A stretch of DNA of 64,000 nucleotides from Roseomonas sp. KE0001 (GCF_016107285.1 NZ_RCVQ01000004.1:248001-312000); one strand, 5' to 3'; positions 25,387 to 35,017 are shown, counted from the first letter of the stretch. The notes: generated from the sequence alone by a model not told the origin. Made by a program: numbers and translations.

Positions 25387-28056
25387 ATGGACATCGCAGC
25401 CGGATCGTGGCCGGCGCCGCAGGACAGCCGCCCCGGCGGGATCGAGATCGGCATCGTCATCCCGGCCCATCGCCAGCCCGGCTTCCTGGCGGAGGCGCTG
25501 GAGGCTGTGCTGTCGCAGCGCGCGCCCGGGGGCGGGGCGCCGCGTCTGGCCGCCGTGGTGGTGGATGATGGCTGCCCCTTCGCGCAGACGCGCGAGACCG
25601 GCCTGGCCTTCGCCCGGCGCCACCCGGACCGGATCTTCTACCTGCGCCGCGCCAATGGCGGGCTCAGCGCCGCGCGCAACACCGGCATCGACTTCGTGCT
25701 GCGCGCCTGGCCGGGCTGCCGCGCCCTCTATCCGCTCGACGCCGACAACCGGCTGCACCCGGATTTCCTGGCCCGCGCCCTGGCGCTGCTGGAGGAGAGC
25801 CCGGCGGAGGTGGGCTGGGTCTATCCGGACTTCGACTTCTTTGGCTTCGCCGAGAACTATTCGGCGCGGGGCGCCTACAGCGCCCTGCTGCATCAGCTGG
25901 AGAACCACTGCGAGGCCGGCAGCCTGATCCGCCGCGCCGTCTTCGAGGCCGGGCTGCGCTATGACGAGACGATGCGCGACGGCTTCGAGGACTGGGACTT
26001 CTGGCTGCGTGCGGGCCACCGGGGCTTCCGGGGCCGGCACCTGCCACGGGCCGGCTTCCTCTACCGCAAGCGCGCCGAGAGCATGCTGGCCGGCTCCGAG
26101 CGGCGCCGGGCGGCCCTGCTCGCCACCATGCGCGGGCGCTATGGCGCGGCGCAGCGGGCGCGCGCGCTCCTCCGGCTGGAGGCGGCCGAGGCGCCGCGTT
26201 TCGCCCTGCACCTCGCCGGGGAGGAGGCGGTCGCCTTCCTGCTCGATCCGGCGGCGGAGCCGGCCGAGCGGCTGGACTGGCCGAGGGCGCATGCCCGTCT
26301 GGCGGAGAGCTTCCGCAGCCCGCAGGCCGTGCACGCGCCGCCCGTCTGCGTCTTCGCCGAGGCCGGCACGCTGGCGCGGCTGGCGGAGGCGGGCCTGCTC
26401 CGCACGGTCTTTCACCATGCGATGCTGGCGCTGCGCGAGGCCGCGCTGGTGACGGTGAGCCTGGAGGCCGAGCCGGACGGGGGACTGGCCCTGGCCGCCG
26501 CCGCGCCGGGGGCCGAGGCGGCGCCGCTGCTCTTCGCGCGCAGCCGGCTGCTGGAGGACTGGGCGCTCGATCCCGAGCCGGACGGGCTGGAGCGTGCCCT
26601 GGAGGCGGCCCCGGCGGGGATGGCCGGCTTCCGCGTCGGGCTGCCGGAACCGGTGACGGGAGGTGGAGAGGCGCCGCCGCCGGCCCTGCCGCTGCTGCGC
26701 GCCGCCGCCGCCGGCTTGCGCGACCTCGTCCGCCGCCGCTCGGCGATGCCGGCGGACTGGCGCGCCGAATGGCGGCGGCCGCGCGCGCAGGCGCTGGAGG
26801 CCTATCCGGAACTGGCGGGCTGCGGCCCGCCGCTGCCCTATCTGGCGCCGGAGGATGGCCGGGACATCGCCTTCCTGCTGCCGCTCTTCGCCTTCGGCGG
26901 TGTCGAGAAGGTAGTGTTCAACTATGCCGCCGTGCTGCGGCGGCGCGGCTGGCGGCCGCATCTCTTCATCACCGGGGCGCGCCGCATCCAGCCGATGCCG
27001 GGGCACGCCGCCGTCTTCGAGAGCCTGAACTTCTTTCCCGGCGAGAGCATCGAGGGCGGCGACTACGATCGGCTGCATCTCGGCGCCTGCGTCTCGGGCT
27101 TCGCGCTATGGAAGGACACGCGCGACGCCGTCGGCCTGCTGGCCGGGATGGATGTGGTGGTGAACACCCATGCGCTGGGCGGGCATGGGCTGATGCAGGC
27201 GCTGCGCGGCCAGGGGGTGCGCACCTGGCTCGGCCTGCATCTGGTGGAGCGCGGCCCCTTCGGCCAGCCGCTCGGCAACCCGCACATCGCCCTGGCCTAT
27301 GAGGGCGCCTATGACGGCGTTGTGGTCATCTCGGACCAGCTGCGCGACTGGTGCGTCGGCCAGGCGATGCCGGCGGGGAAGATCGTCCGCGTGCTCAACG
27401 CGCCGTCCTACGAGCCTGTGCCGGGCCGCCCGGCGGAGGCCATGGCGGCCCGCGCGGCGCGGCCGGCGGAGGCGCCGCTGCGGCTGCTCTACCTCGGCCG
27501 GCTGGACGCGCAGAAGGGGCTTGAGCGGCTGCGCGACATCATCCTGCGGACGCGCGGGCCGCGCTTCGCCTGGCGCCTCGCCGGGCAGGCGGTGCTGGGC
27601 GATTCGGCCCTGGACCTCGGGCAGACCGGCATCGCCGTGGAGCCGCCCGCCATGGACGCGGCGGGGCTGGATGCCCTCTATGCCTGGGCCGACGTCGTGC
27701 TGCTGCCCTCGCGCTTCGAGGGCGTGCCGCTGACGGTGCTGGAGGCGCAGCGCTTCGGCTGCGTCGTCGTCGCCACCGATGTCGGCGCCGTGCCCGAGAT
27801 CATCGAGGACGGCCGGGACGGCTTCCTGCTCCGGACGGACCGGGGCGAGGCGGCGGTGGTGGAGGATGCGGTGGCCCTGCTCGAGCGTCTGGCGGCGGCG
27901 CCGGCGCTGCGCCGCGCGGTGGGCGAGGCGGCCACGGCCCGCGTCTCGGCGGCGAACTGGGAAAGGAACATGGCGGAATGGCTGGCGCGGCTCGAACTCC
28001 CGCTCGAACTCCCGCTGGAACTCCCGCTGGAAATCCCGCCGGGGCCGGCGGCATGA
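25387..28056 (+). CDS. Two-domain glycosyltransferase (GT2 then GT4)
   Basis: An 889-residue fusion. Residues about 18-235 are a family 2 transferase: IGIVIPAHRQPGFLAEALEA at the start, NGGLSAARNTGIDF, the metal-binding D-A-D in YPLDADNRLHPDF and the acceptor-site EDWDFWLRAG. A middle region (about 250-480) has no recognised domain. Residues about 490-870 are a family 4 GT-B domain with LFAFGGVEKVVFNYAAVL, YLGRLDAQKGLERL and the motif PSRFEGVPLTVLEA. It probably adds two sugars in succession to a glycan. The C-terminus ends in a short repeat of E-L-P-L (see the DNA repeat at 27991). Its stop overlaps the next gene by 4 nt. It is predicted to be cytoplasmic or membrane-associated. Confidence 0.87.
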   Translation: MDIAAGSWPAPQDSRPGGIEIGIVIPAHRQPGFLAEALEAVLSQRAPGGGAPRLAAVVVDDGCPFAQTRETGLAFARRHPDRIFYLRRANGGLSAARNTGIDFVLRAWPGCRALYPLDADNRLHPDFLARALALLEESPAEVGWVYPDFDFFGFAENYSARGAYSALLHQLENHCEAGSLIRRAVFEAGLRYDETMRDGFEDWDFWLRAGHRGFRGRHLPRAGFLYRKRAESMLAGSERRRAALLATMRGRYGAAQRARALLRLEAAEAPRFALHLAGEEAVAFLLDPAAEPAERLDWPRAHARLAESFRSPQAVHAPPVCVFAEAGTLARLAEAGLLRTVFHHAMLALREAALVTVSLEAEPDGGLALAAAAPGAEAAPLLFARSRLLEDWALDPEPDGLERALEAAPAGMAGFRVGLPEPVTGGGEAPPPALPLLRAAAAGLRDLVRRRSAMPADWRAEWRRPRAQALEAYPELAGCGPPLPYLAPEDGRDIAFLLPLFAFGGVEKVVFNYAAVLRRRGWRPHLFITGARRIQPMPGHAAVFESLNFFPGESIEGGDYDRLHLGACVSGFALWKDTRDAVGLLAGMDVVVNTHALGGHGLMQALRGQGVRTWLGLHLVERGPFGQPLGNPHIALAYEGAYDGVVVISDQLRDWCVGQAMPAGKIVRVLNAPSYEPVPGRPAEAMAARAARPAEAPLRLLYLGRLDAQKGLERLRDIILRTRGPRFAWRLAGQAVLGDSALDLGQTGIAVEPPAMDAAGLDALYAWADVVLLPSRFEGVPLTVLEAQRFGCVVVATDVGAVPEIIEDGRDGFLLRTDRGEAAVVEDAVALLERLAAAPALRRAVGEAATARVSAANWERNMAEWLARLELPLELPLELPLEIPPGPAA
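27991..28038 (+). repeat. Four in-frame 12-bp tandem repeats
   Basis: Four consecutive 12-bp units (CTCGAACTCCCG twice, CTGGAACTCCCG, then CTGGAAATCCCG) encode repeated LELP at the end of the GT2-GT4 gene. Because the unit is a multiple of three, gain or loss of copies would change only tail length. Confidence 0.9.
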
Positions 28057-30050
28057 GCGGCCTGCTGGCCCGCGCCGCGGACCTGCCGGCGCTGATGTCC
28101 GGCGCGCCGGCCATCCTGGTGGCGGAGACGCTGCCCGGTTGGCAGTCCCTGCGGCGGCCCGGCCTGGCGCTGTGGCGGCTGGTGGCGGCGGGCGACGCCT
28201 TTCGCCTGGTGCCGGAGGAGGCCCGGCCGGAGGAGGAGGGCTGGGAGGCCCTGGCCCTGCCGCCGGCCGGCGCGCTGGCGGTGATCCTGCCGGAGAAGGC
28301 CGCGGCCGCGGCGGCGCTGGCCGCCTGGTGGCAGGCAGCCGCCGGCCTGCCGCCGCCGCTGATCGAGGCGGCGGATGCCGCCGCGGCCGGGGCGGCGGTG
28401 GCGGCGCGGTTGCTGGACGCGCTGCAAGGCGCGCAGGCCCGCGCCGTCGCGCTCGAGCGCAGCCTGGTGCAGACCCGGCGGGACTATGAGGACACGCGCG
28501 AGGTGGTGGCCGCGCTGTCCCGCCGCCTTGGCCATCGTCCGCCATCGCCGTTGAGCCTCGCCCTGGCGCTGGAACCGGGGCCCGGGCGCCTGCGGCGCCC
28601 CGCGGGGGAGGCGCGCCTGGCGCTGTGCCAGCCGCTCGGCCTGCGCCTGCAGGGGATCGCCGCCCTGGCGCTGCATGTCGCCGCGCTGCCTGGAGGAGAG
28701 AGCGGGGAAACGGCTTCGGAGCCGGCCGGAGCCATGCGGCTGCGGCTGCGCGGCGAGGAGAGCGGCCGGATCTTCGCCGCCTGGACGCTCCCCGCCGGAG
28801 CCCTGGCGCCGGGCTGGCTGACGCTGGACCTGCCCTGTCCGCTGGGCCCGGAGCGGGAGAGCGCGGCGCTGGAACTGGTGGCGGAGGGCGGGCTCGCGGC
28901 GGGGCTGGTGCTGTCGCTGGAAGAGGGCTGGGTGCCGGCCCACCTGGCCTGCGCCGTCGCCGGCCTGCCACCCGCCGCCGAGCCGGAGGCGCGCGCCCTC
29001 GCCCTGCGCCTCTGGACCGCCGGGCCGGGCGAGCGCTTCATCGTGCCGGAACACTGGAACTGGGACGAGGCGGGGGCCAGCCTGCCGCTGGAGGGCGTGC
29101 CGCAGGCCATCGCGCCCGGGACCTGGCATGCGGCGCGGCGGGTGGCGGGGCAATGGGGGCGGGTCGCCATCGGCGGCGAGGCGCCGCGCCTGTCCGCCCG
29201 GCTGCGCGGCGCGGAGGAGGCGGCGCTGCTGCTGCCGCGCCTCACGCTCGCCGGGCATGACGTGCTGCGCCTCGACTGGTCGCTGCGCCTGGGCGAGGCG
29301 GAGGGGGCCGGGATCGGCCTCTGCCTGCTGGACCGGGACGCGGTGGTGCGCGGGCCGGCGGCCGCCCTGGCGCTGGGCTGCTTCTCCGGCTGGCGCGATC
29401 TGGCCGCCGGCAGCCTGACCATGACGCTGCCGCTCGGCCTTGGCTGGCAGGCGCAGGCGCTGATCCTGCTGCGCGGCGCCGAGGGCGGCGATCTCCAGGT
29501 CGAGCTGAGCGCCCTGAGCCTGCTGCCGGGCCGGGCGCCGGAGCGCCTGCTCGCCACGCGGGCACGGGCCGAGGCGGAGCGCGCGCCGGAGCCGCTCGCC
29601 GAGGCCGGCGTGCCGGTGGTGGGGGCGGTGGAACTGCACCAGCACCTGCGGGGCCGCCCGGGCTACGAGCATCTCGACATCGGCCTCCGCGATCTGGCGG
29701 GCGGCGGGCAGCACTGGCCGGGCCTGCGCTTCAAGCTGGCGCGGAACAACGACACCCCCCTGCTGGAGTTCCGCCGCGCCCGGGACTGGCCGGAGGCCTT
29801 CGTCGAATGGCCAGGGCGGGAGAGCGACCGGTTCGGCCCGGTGATGCGGCTGCGGCCGGCGGAGGTCGGGCGGCTGGCGGGGGCCTTGTCGCATCCGCGC
29901 GACGCGGCCCTGCTCGCCGTGCTGCTGGACCTGCTGCCGCCCATCGCCGACGAGGCGGCGCGGCAGGCCGGGCTCGGGGCGGAAGCCGGGCTCTGGCGGG
30001 AGGCCGCCGGCCGCTTCCTGGCGACGTTGCCGGATGCCTTGCCGGCCTGA
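28053..30050 (+). CDS. Large uncharacterised protein of the glycan locus
   Basis: A 665-residue protein whose ATG overlaps the stop of the GT2-GT4 gene (ATGA), so the two are translationally coupled. There is no signal peptide or clear membrane helix. The N-terminal 130 residues are Ala-rich with possible nucleotide-sugar-enzyme-like strands. A short coiled segment follows (VALERSLVQTRRDYEDTREV). The middle is beta-rich (repeated Leu/Arg/Gly strands, perhaps carbohydrate-binding modules), and the C-terminal block contains GLRFKLARNNDTPLLEFRR and RFGPVMRLRPAEV. It resembles an uncharacterised alphaproteobacterial family (possibly DUF6212, which I cannot confirm here). Function is unknown; context suggests glycan assembly. 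Confidence 0.65.
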   Translation: MSGLLARAADLPALMSGAPAILVAETLPGWQSLRRPGLALWRLVAAGDAFRLVPEEARPEEEGWEALALPPAGALAVILPEKAAAAAALAAWWQAAAGLPPPLIEAADAAAAGAAVAARLLDALQGAQARAVALERSLVQTRRDYEDTREVVAALSRRLGHRPPSPLSLALALEPGPGRLRRPAGEARLALCQPLGLRLQGIAALALHVAALPGGESGETASEPAGAMRLRLRGEESGRIFAAWTLPAGALAPGWLTLDLPCPLGPERESAALELVAEGGLAAGLVLSLEEGWVPAHLACAVAGLPPAAEPEARALALRLWTAGPGERFIVPEHWNWDEAGASLPLEGVPQAIAPGTWHAARRVAGQWGRVAIGGEAPRLSARLRGAEEAALLLPRLTLAGHDVLRLDWSLRLGEAEGAGIGLCLLDRDAVVRGPAAALALGCFSGWRDLAAGSLTMTLPLGLGWQAQALILLRGAEGGDLQVELSALSLLPGRAPERLLATRARAEAERAPEPLAEAGVPVVGAVELHQHLRGRPGYEHLDIGLRDLAGGGQHWPGLRFKLARNNDTPLLEFRRARDWPEAFVEWPGRESDRFGPVMRLRPAEVGRLAGALSHPRDAALLAVLLDLLPPIADEAARQAGLGAEAGLWREAAGRFLATLPDALPA

Positions 30051-30234
30051 GCGGGTGCCGGAGTGGAATCTCCCTGTGGCGATCGCAAAAAAGGGAAGGA
30101 AACGGCTGCAGAGCACGATATTTCCCCAGAATTTGTGCTGTTACAAAATCACATTGACTCATATGAATAGTTAAATTCTGAATATCCCGTCCTTATCGCG
30201 ATTCTGAATCGTGATTCATGATGGGAGACTGGAT
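30051..30234 (+). promoter_or_regulatory. AT-rich control region of the ABC importer operon
   Basis: This intergenic stretch is clearly more AT-rich than its surroundings. It contains TTGACT (30154-30159) but no convincing -10 box at normal spacing; TGAATAT lies 19-20 nt on. Near 30200-30216 two palindromes overlap: CGATT-CTG-AATCG and GAATC-GT-GATTC. The motif ATTCTGAAT occurs twice about 25 nt apart. These could be operator half-sites for a regulator of the importer. The ribosome site GGGAG precedes the gene by 7 nt. Confidence 0.45.
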
Positions 30235-31314
30235 ATGCCGCAAGCTCCGAGCCTGCCGCGCCGCGGGGTGCTGGCCGCCCTCGGCACCGCCGGCCTCGCC
30301 CTGCCACTGGCCGGCTTCGCGCCCATGGGCGCCGACCGCCGCGCCTTCGAGGCGATGCTGGCGCGCTCCCGCTGCCTCACGCCCCTGCCCGCGGCCGGCG
30401 CGGGCGGCGCGACGCGCAAGCTGACCATCGCCTGGAACGCCACCTCCATCTGCACCTCACCGATCGAGGTGGCGCGCAAGCACGGCATCCTGGCCCGGCA
30501 CGGGCTGGAGGTGGAGCTGATCAATTTCGGCGGCTCGACCGAGGCACTGCTGGAGGCCATCGCCACGCGTAAGGCCGATGCCGGCGTCGGCATGGCGCTG
30601 CGCTGGCTGAAGCCGCTGGAGATGGGCTTCGACGTCAAGATCACCGCCGGCACCCATGGCGGCTGCATGCGGCTGGTGGGCGACCCCGCGGCCGGCATCA
30701 CCACCGACCTCGACTCGCTGCGCGGCAAGACCATCGCCGTGACCGACATGGCGGCGGCCGACAAGAACTTCTTCGCCATGGTGCTGAAGCGCGCCGGCAT
30801 CGACCCGGAGAAGGACGTGACCTGGCGCGTCTTCCCGGCGCATGTCTTCGGCCTGGCGCTGCAGCGGCGCGAGGCCGACGCCTACACGCTGGGCGACCCG
30901 GTGGCCTGGACATTGCGGCGCGACAACAACCTGGTCGAGGTGGCGACCAATCTGAGCGGCGTCTGGGCCGACAAGGCCTGCTGCATCCTGGGCGTCTCGG
31001 GCGGGCTGGTGAAGGAGGAGCCGCAGACGGCCGCCGCCCTGACCCGGGCGCTGATCGAGGCGCAGCACCTGACCGCCGAACGGCCCGAGCTGGCGGTCGA
31101 GGCCTTCCTCGAATACGCCCCCGGCCGCGTCAATCGCGACGACCTCCTGGCCATCCTCCAGACCCACACCCATGGGCACAGCCCGGTCGGCGGCGACATC
31201 CGGCGCGAGATCGAGTTCTACGCCAGCGAACTGAAGGAGGTCGGCGTCATGCGCCCGCGCACCGATCCGAAGCGCTTCGCCGAGCGCGTCACCGCCGACG
31301 TGCTGAGCGTGTGA
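30235..31314 (+). CDS. ABC importer substrate-binding protein (NitT/TauT type)
   Basis: A 359-residue exported protein. The N-terminus has LPRRGVLAALGTAGLALPLA, a twin-arginine-like signal. The body fits the nitrate/sulfonate/taurine (SsuA/NMT1) binding family: KLTIAWNATSICTSPIEVARK at the start of the mature part, GGSTEALLEAIATRKADAGVG, then RGKTIAVTDM. Substrates of the family include sulfonates, nitrate, thiamine precursors and aromatic acids, and nothing here decides between them. There are paired Cys in the middle (DKACCILG). The start at 30235 is set by the GGGAG site. Its stop overlaps the permease start (TGATG), giving a coupled operon. Confidence 0.9.
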   Translation: MPQAPSLPRRGVLAALGTAGLALPLAGFAPMGADRRAFEAMLARSRCLTPLPAAGAGGATRKLTIAWNATSICTSPIEVARKHGILARHGLEVELINFGGSTEALLEAIATRKADAGVGMALRWLKPLEMGFDVKITAGTHGGCMRLVGDPAAGITTDLDSLRGKTIAVTDMAAADKNFFAMVLKRAGIDPEKDVTWRVFPAHVFGLALQRREADAYTLGDPVAWTLRRDNNLVEVATNLSGVWADKACCILGVSGGLVKEEPQTAAALTRALIEAQHLTAERPELAVEAFLEYAPGRVNRDDLLAILQTHTHGHSPVGGDIRREIEFYASELKEVGVMRPRTDPKRFAERVTADVLSV

Positions 31315-32348
31315 TGAGCGCCTCGGGAGTTGCCCTGAGATCCCGAGGGGATGCCGCCAGGGATGCATCCGGGGATCTCGCCACGGCGCGGGGCGCGGCG
31401 CGTCCCGGCCTGTGGCTCGGTGGCCTCGCGGCCGGGCTGGTCTGGCTGGCGGCGGCGGCGGTGATCGCCCTGCCGGAGGATCGGATCGAGGTCGGCCGTA
31501 CCCAGGAGCTGGCGCTGCTGGCGGCACTGCTGGGCGGGCTGCTGCTGCTGGCCGGGCTGGCGGCGGCCTGGTCCGGCCGGGCGGGCGAGCGCCTGCGTCC
31601 GCTCGGGCCCTGGCTCGCCGTGCTTGGCCTCGGCCTCATCGGCTGGGAGCTGCTGACCGCCAAGTTCGCCCTGCTGCCGCTGCCCTTCTTCGCTTCGCCG
31701 CAGGGGCTGCTGGAGGTCTATCTGGAGGACTGGCCGCGGCTCGGCGAGAGCGTGCTGCGCTCGCTCTGGCTGCTCGCCACCGGCTATGCCCTCGGCGCCG
31801 CGGCGGGCTTCGTCGCGGGGGTGGCGCTCGGCTGGTCGCGCGCCATCGGCTACTGGGTGCATCCGGTGCTGCGGCTGATCGGCCCCCTCCCGGCTACCGC
31901 CTGGCTGCCGGTCGCCTTCTTCGTCTTCCCGTCGAGCGGCAGCGCCAGCACCTTCCTCGTCGCCCTGGCCGCCTGGTTCCCGGTCACGGTGCTGACCTGG
32001 TCCGGCGTCGCCGGCGTCAACAAGGCCTATTACGACATCGCCCGGACGCTCGGCGCCAGCCAGGCCTTCCTGGTGCTGAAGGTGGCGGTGCCGGCGGCCC
32101 TGCCGCAGGTCTTCGTCGGCCTCTTCATGGGCCTCGGCGCCTCCTTCTCCGTGCTGGTGGTGGCCGAGATGCTGGGGGTCAAGGCCGGGCTCGGCTGGTA
32201 CCTGCAATGGGCCCAGGGTTGGGCCGCCTATGGCAACATGTACGCGGCGCTGATCGTCATGGCGCTGATGTGCTCCGGGCTGACGACGCTGCTGTTCAAG
32301 TCGCGCGACCGCCTGCTCGCCTGGCAGAAGGGGACGGTGCGGTGGTAG
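31314..32348 (+). CDS. ABC importer permease (SsuC/TauC type)
   Basis: A 344-residue inner-membrane protein. A basic N-terminus precedes two extra hydrophobic helices (about 30-80), which are more than the usual family minimum. The BPD permease core follows, with the ATPase-contact loop at [24 protein letters not shown] (in abbreviated form, the EAA loop) and a final [17 protein letters not shown] helix region. It forms the channel for the importer. Its start overlaps the binding-protein stop and its end overlaps the ATPase gene by 7 nt. Confidence 0.88.
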   Translation: MSASGVALRSRGDAARDASGDLATARGAARPGLWLGGLAAGLVWLAAAAVIALPEDRIEVGRTQELALLAALLGGLLLLAGLAAAWSGRAGERLRPLGPWLAVLGLGLIGWELLTAKFALLPLPFFASPQGLLEVYLEDWPRLGESVLRSLWLLATGYALGAAAGFVAGVALGWSRAIGYWVHPVLRLIGPLPATAWLPVAFFVFPSSGSASTFLVALAAWFPVTVLTWSGVAGVNKAYYDIARTLGASQAFLVLKVAVPAALPQVFVGLFMGLGASFSVLVVAEMLGVKAGLGWYLQWAQGWAAYGNMYAALIVMALMCSGLTTLLFKSRDRLLAWQKGTVRW

Positions 32349-33127
32349 GCGCGACCTCGCGGCAGGAGCTTTCCGCCGCCGGCATGGCGCTGGAGATCGA
32401 GGGCGCCAGCCAGGCCTTCCAACTGGAGGGCCGGCCGCTGCCGGTGCTGGACGATGTCAGCCTCACGGTGCGGCCGGGCGAGTTCGTCGCCCTGCTTGGC
32501 CCCTCGGGCTGCGGCAAGTCCACCCTGCTGCGGCTGCTGGCCGGGCTCGACGCGCCGGTGGCCGGGCGGGTGCTGGGCGATGGCGCGCCGATCACCGCGC
32601 CCGACCCCTCCCGGGTGCTGGTCTTCCAGGACCCGACGCTCTACCCCTGGCGCACGGTGCGGGCGAATGTCGCGCTCGGGCTGGAGGCGCGCGGCCTGCT
32701 GCGCAGCCACGGCCACCGCATCCAGGAGGCGATCGACCTGGTCGGGCTGACCGGCTTCGAGACCGCCTATCCGCACCAGCTCTCGGGCGGCATGTCGCAG
32801 CGCGTGGCGCTGGCCCGCGCCCTGGTGAACGATCCGCGCCTGCTGCTGCTGGACGAGCCGTTGGGCAAGCTCGACAGCCTGACGCGGCTGTCGATGCAGG
32901 CCGAGCTGGTGCGGCTCTGGCAGCGCAGCGGCCTGACCGCGCTGCTGGTGACGCATGACGTGGAGGAGGCGCTGGTCCTGGCGCAGCGGGTCATCGTCTT
33001 CTCGCCCCGCCCGGCGCGGATCACCGCCGAGCTGGTGGTGGACCGGCCCTATCCGCGCCACCGCGACGACCCGCATCTGGTCGCGTTGCGGCGCGAGGCG
33101 CTGGGGCTGCTCGGGCTCGCGGACTGA
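32342..33127 (+). CDS. ABC importer ATPase (SsuB/TauB type)
   Basis: A 261-residue ATPase. Walker A is GPSGCGKST, the Q-loop is in [13 protein letters not shown], the signature is [15 protein letters not shown] and Walker B is [12 protein letters not shown], followed by the switch His in [11 protein letters not shown]. The YPW after the Q-loop is typical of the nitrate/sulfonate importer ATPases. I start at GTG 32342, 8 nt after GGGG and overlapping the permease end; ATG at 32384 is the alternative. It completes the three-gene importer. Confidence 0.92.
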   Translation: MVGATSRQELSAAGMALEIEGASQAFQLEGRPLPVLDDVSLTVRPGEFVALLGPSGCGKSTLLRLLAGLDAPVAGRVLGDGAPITAPDPSRVLVFQDPTLYPWRTVRANVALGLEARGLLRSHGHRIQEAIDLVGLTGFETAYPHQLSGGMSQRVALARALVNDPRLLLLDEPLGKLDSLTRLSMQAELVRLWQRSGLTALLVTHDVEEALVLAQRVIVFSPRPARITAELVVDRPYPRHRDDPHLVALRREALGLLGLAD

Positions 33128-33163
33128 GAGGGCCCGGGGCGCGACGACGCGGGCGGCGGGGCA

Positions 33164-34084
33164 TCAGGCGCCGCCGCCCGCTTCAAGCAGCGCCTCCCGC
33201 TGCATCAGCCCGGCGAGCCAGCCGGCGAAGGCCTGCACGCGGCGCGACAGGTGCCGGCGGTGCGGATAGAGCAGGGTCAGAGGCATCGGCGCGGCGCGGT
33301 GCTCCGGCAGGATCTCGGTAAGGGCGCCGCTTCCGAGTTCCGCCCGGACGTCATAGGCGGGGATCTGGATCATGCCGAGCCCCGCCAGGCAGCAGGCGAT
33401 GTAGGCCTCGGCGCTGTTGACGGCGACGCGGCTTCGCATCGGACAATCGCGCAGGCGCCCTCCCTCCTGCCATTCCCAGGGCTCGGTCCGGCCGCTGGTG
33501 GGCGAGATGTAGTTCACCGCCCAGTGCGCGCCGAGCTCCTCCGGGCCGCGCGGCGTGCCATGCCGGGCGAGGTAGGCGGGGCTGGCCACATTGATCAGCG
33601 GCAGGGCGCCGAGCGGGCGCGCGATCAGGCTGGATTGCGCCAGAGGCCCGACGCGCAGCGCGCAATCCAGGCTGTCCTCGACGAGGTTCACCGCACGGTC
33701 CGTGACGCCGAGTTCGATCTGCAGGCCCGGGTGGCGTTCCAGGAAGTCGGGCAGGGCCGGCGCCACGATCAGGCGGCCGACGCGGCCCGGCACATCGACC
33801 CGCAGCGTGCCGGCGAGGCTCGTGGCCGTCTGGCGGAACAGCCCCTCGGCCTCCTCCACATCGGCGATCAGACGGAGGCAGCGCAGGTGGAAGGCCGCCC
33901 CGTCGCTGGTGGGCGCCACCTTCCGCGTGGTCCTGTTCAGCAGCCGTGTCCCCAGCCGGCCCTCGAGCTCCTGCACCGCCGCCGAGACCGAGGAGCGCGG
34001 CAGGCCCAGCATGTCGGCCGCGCGGGTGAAGCTGGCGCAGTCCACGACCTTGGCGAAGATGCGGTAGAGCTCGATACGATCCAT
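33164..34084 (-). CDS. LysR family transcriptional regulator
   Basis: A 306-residue LysR-type regulator. The N-terminal winged helix-turn-helix (about 1-60) reads YRIFAKVVDCASFTRAADML and SSVSAAVQELEGRLGTRLL. The effector domain (about 88-290) has GRLIVAPALPDFLERHPGLQ and GLGMIQIPAYD. Such regulators usually bind a small effector and control the divergent gene. Here that is the SDR at 34201, with 116 nt between starts, so it probably regulates that gene and itself. The effector is unknown. Confidence 0.92.
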   Translation of the reverse strand: MDRIELYRIFAKVVDCASFTRAADMLGLPRSSVSAAVQELEGRLGTRLLNRTTRKVAPTSDGAAFHLRCLRLIADVEEAEGLFRQTATSLAGTLRVDVPGRVGRLIVAPALPDFLERHPGLQIELGVTDRAVNLVEDSLDCALRVGPLAQSSLIARPLGALPLINVASPAYLARHGTPRGPEELGAHWAVNYISPTSGRTEPWEWQEGGRLRDCPMRSRVAVNSAEAYIACCLAGLGMIQIPAYDVRAELGSGALTEILPEHRAAPMPLTLLYPHRRHLSRRVQAFAGWLAGLMQREALLEAGGGA

Positions 34085-34200
34085 GGGCCTGGCCTGATTG
34101 TTCGCCCTGGCTGACAGGTTCTGGCAGAACTCGCGGCTTTATGCGGCGTCCTCGGATCTTAGCCTGTTCCGGTCATCGGGAAAGACGAGGAGCAGGCACC

Positions 34201-34974
34201 ATGGCCGATCATGAAATCCGGGATAAGACCATCCTCATCGCGGGCGGGGCGAAGAATCTGGGCGGCCTCGTCGCCCGCGATCTCGCCGCGCGGGGCGCGA
34301 AGGCGGTGTTCATCCATTACAACAGCACCGCCTCGCGGGCGGAGGCCGAGGCCACGCTGGCGGCGGTGAAGGCGGCCGGGGCCCAGGCGGCGGCCTTCCA
34401 GAGCGACCTGACGACGGCCGGCGGCATGAAGGCCCTCTTCGACGCCGCCCGGAAGGCCTTCGGCGCGCCGGACATCGCCATCAACACGGTCGGCAAGGTG
34501 CTGAAGAAGCCGATCGTCGAGATCACCGAGGCCGAGTACGACGAGATGAGCGCCGTGAACGCCAAGGCCGCCTTCTTCTTCCTCCAGGAGGCGGGGCGGA
34601 ACCTGCGCGACCAGGGCAAGGTGGTCACGGTCGTCACCTCGCTGCTCGGCGCCTTCACGCCCTTCTACGCCAGCTATGCCGGCACCAAGGCGCCGGTGGA
34701 GCATTTCACCCGCGCGGCCGCGAAGGAATTCGGCGAGCGGGGCATCTCCGTCACCGCCATCGGCCCCGGCCCGATGGACACGCCCTTCTTCTACCCGGCC
34801 GAGGGCGAGGACGCCGTGGCCTATCACCGCACGGCGGCGGCCCTGTCGCGCTTCTCCCGGACCGGCCTGACCGATATCGAGGACATCGTCCCCTTCATCC
34901 GCTTCCTGGTCTCGGAAGGCTGGTGGATGACCGGCCAGACCATCCTGGTGAACGGCGGCTACACGACCAAGTAA
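34201..34974 (+). CDS. Short-chain dehydrogenase/reductase
   Basis: A 257-residue SDR. The cofactor loop reads AGGAKNLGGLVARDLA, a variant of the TGxxxGxG motif. INTVGKV replaces the NNAG block. The catalytic Ser lies in TSLLGAF, and the Y-x3-K motif is YAGTK. The C-terminus ends GWWMTGQTILVNGGY, typical of the family. It probably oxidises or reduces a hydroxyl/keto compound with NAD(P). The start at 34201 is favoured by AGGAG 8 nt upstream; the frame stays open for 20 codons before it. It is divergent from its likely regulator (LysR). Confidence 0.9.
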   Translation: MADHEIRDKTILIAGGAKNLGGLVARDLAARGAKAVFIHYNSTASRAEAEATLAAVKAAGAQAAAFQSDLTTAGGMKALFDAARKAFGAPDIAINTVGKVLKKPIVEITEAEYDEMSAVNAKAAFFFLQEAGRNLRDQGKVVTVVTSLLGAFTPFYASYAGTKAPVEHFTRAAAKEFGERGISVTAIGPGPMDTPFFYPAEGEDAVAYHRTAAALSRFSRTGLTDIEDIVPFIRFLVSEGWWMTGQTILVNGGYTTK

Positions 34975-35017
34975 GGCGGCTGTGGCGCGCGGCCGCGCCC
35001 ACCGCGCGCCCCGCCGC

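Noticed and set aside
30154-30185. TTGACT with TGAATAT as a complete promoter
   Set aside because: The spacing of about 19-20 nt is too long for a normal sigma-70 promoter, so I reported only a control region.
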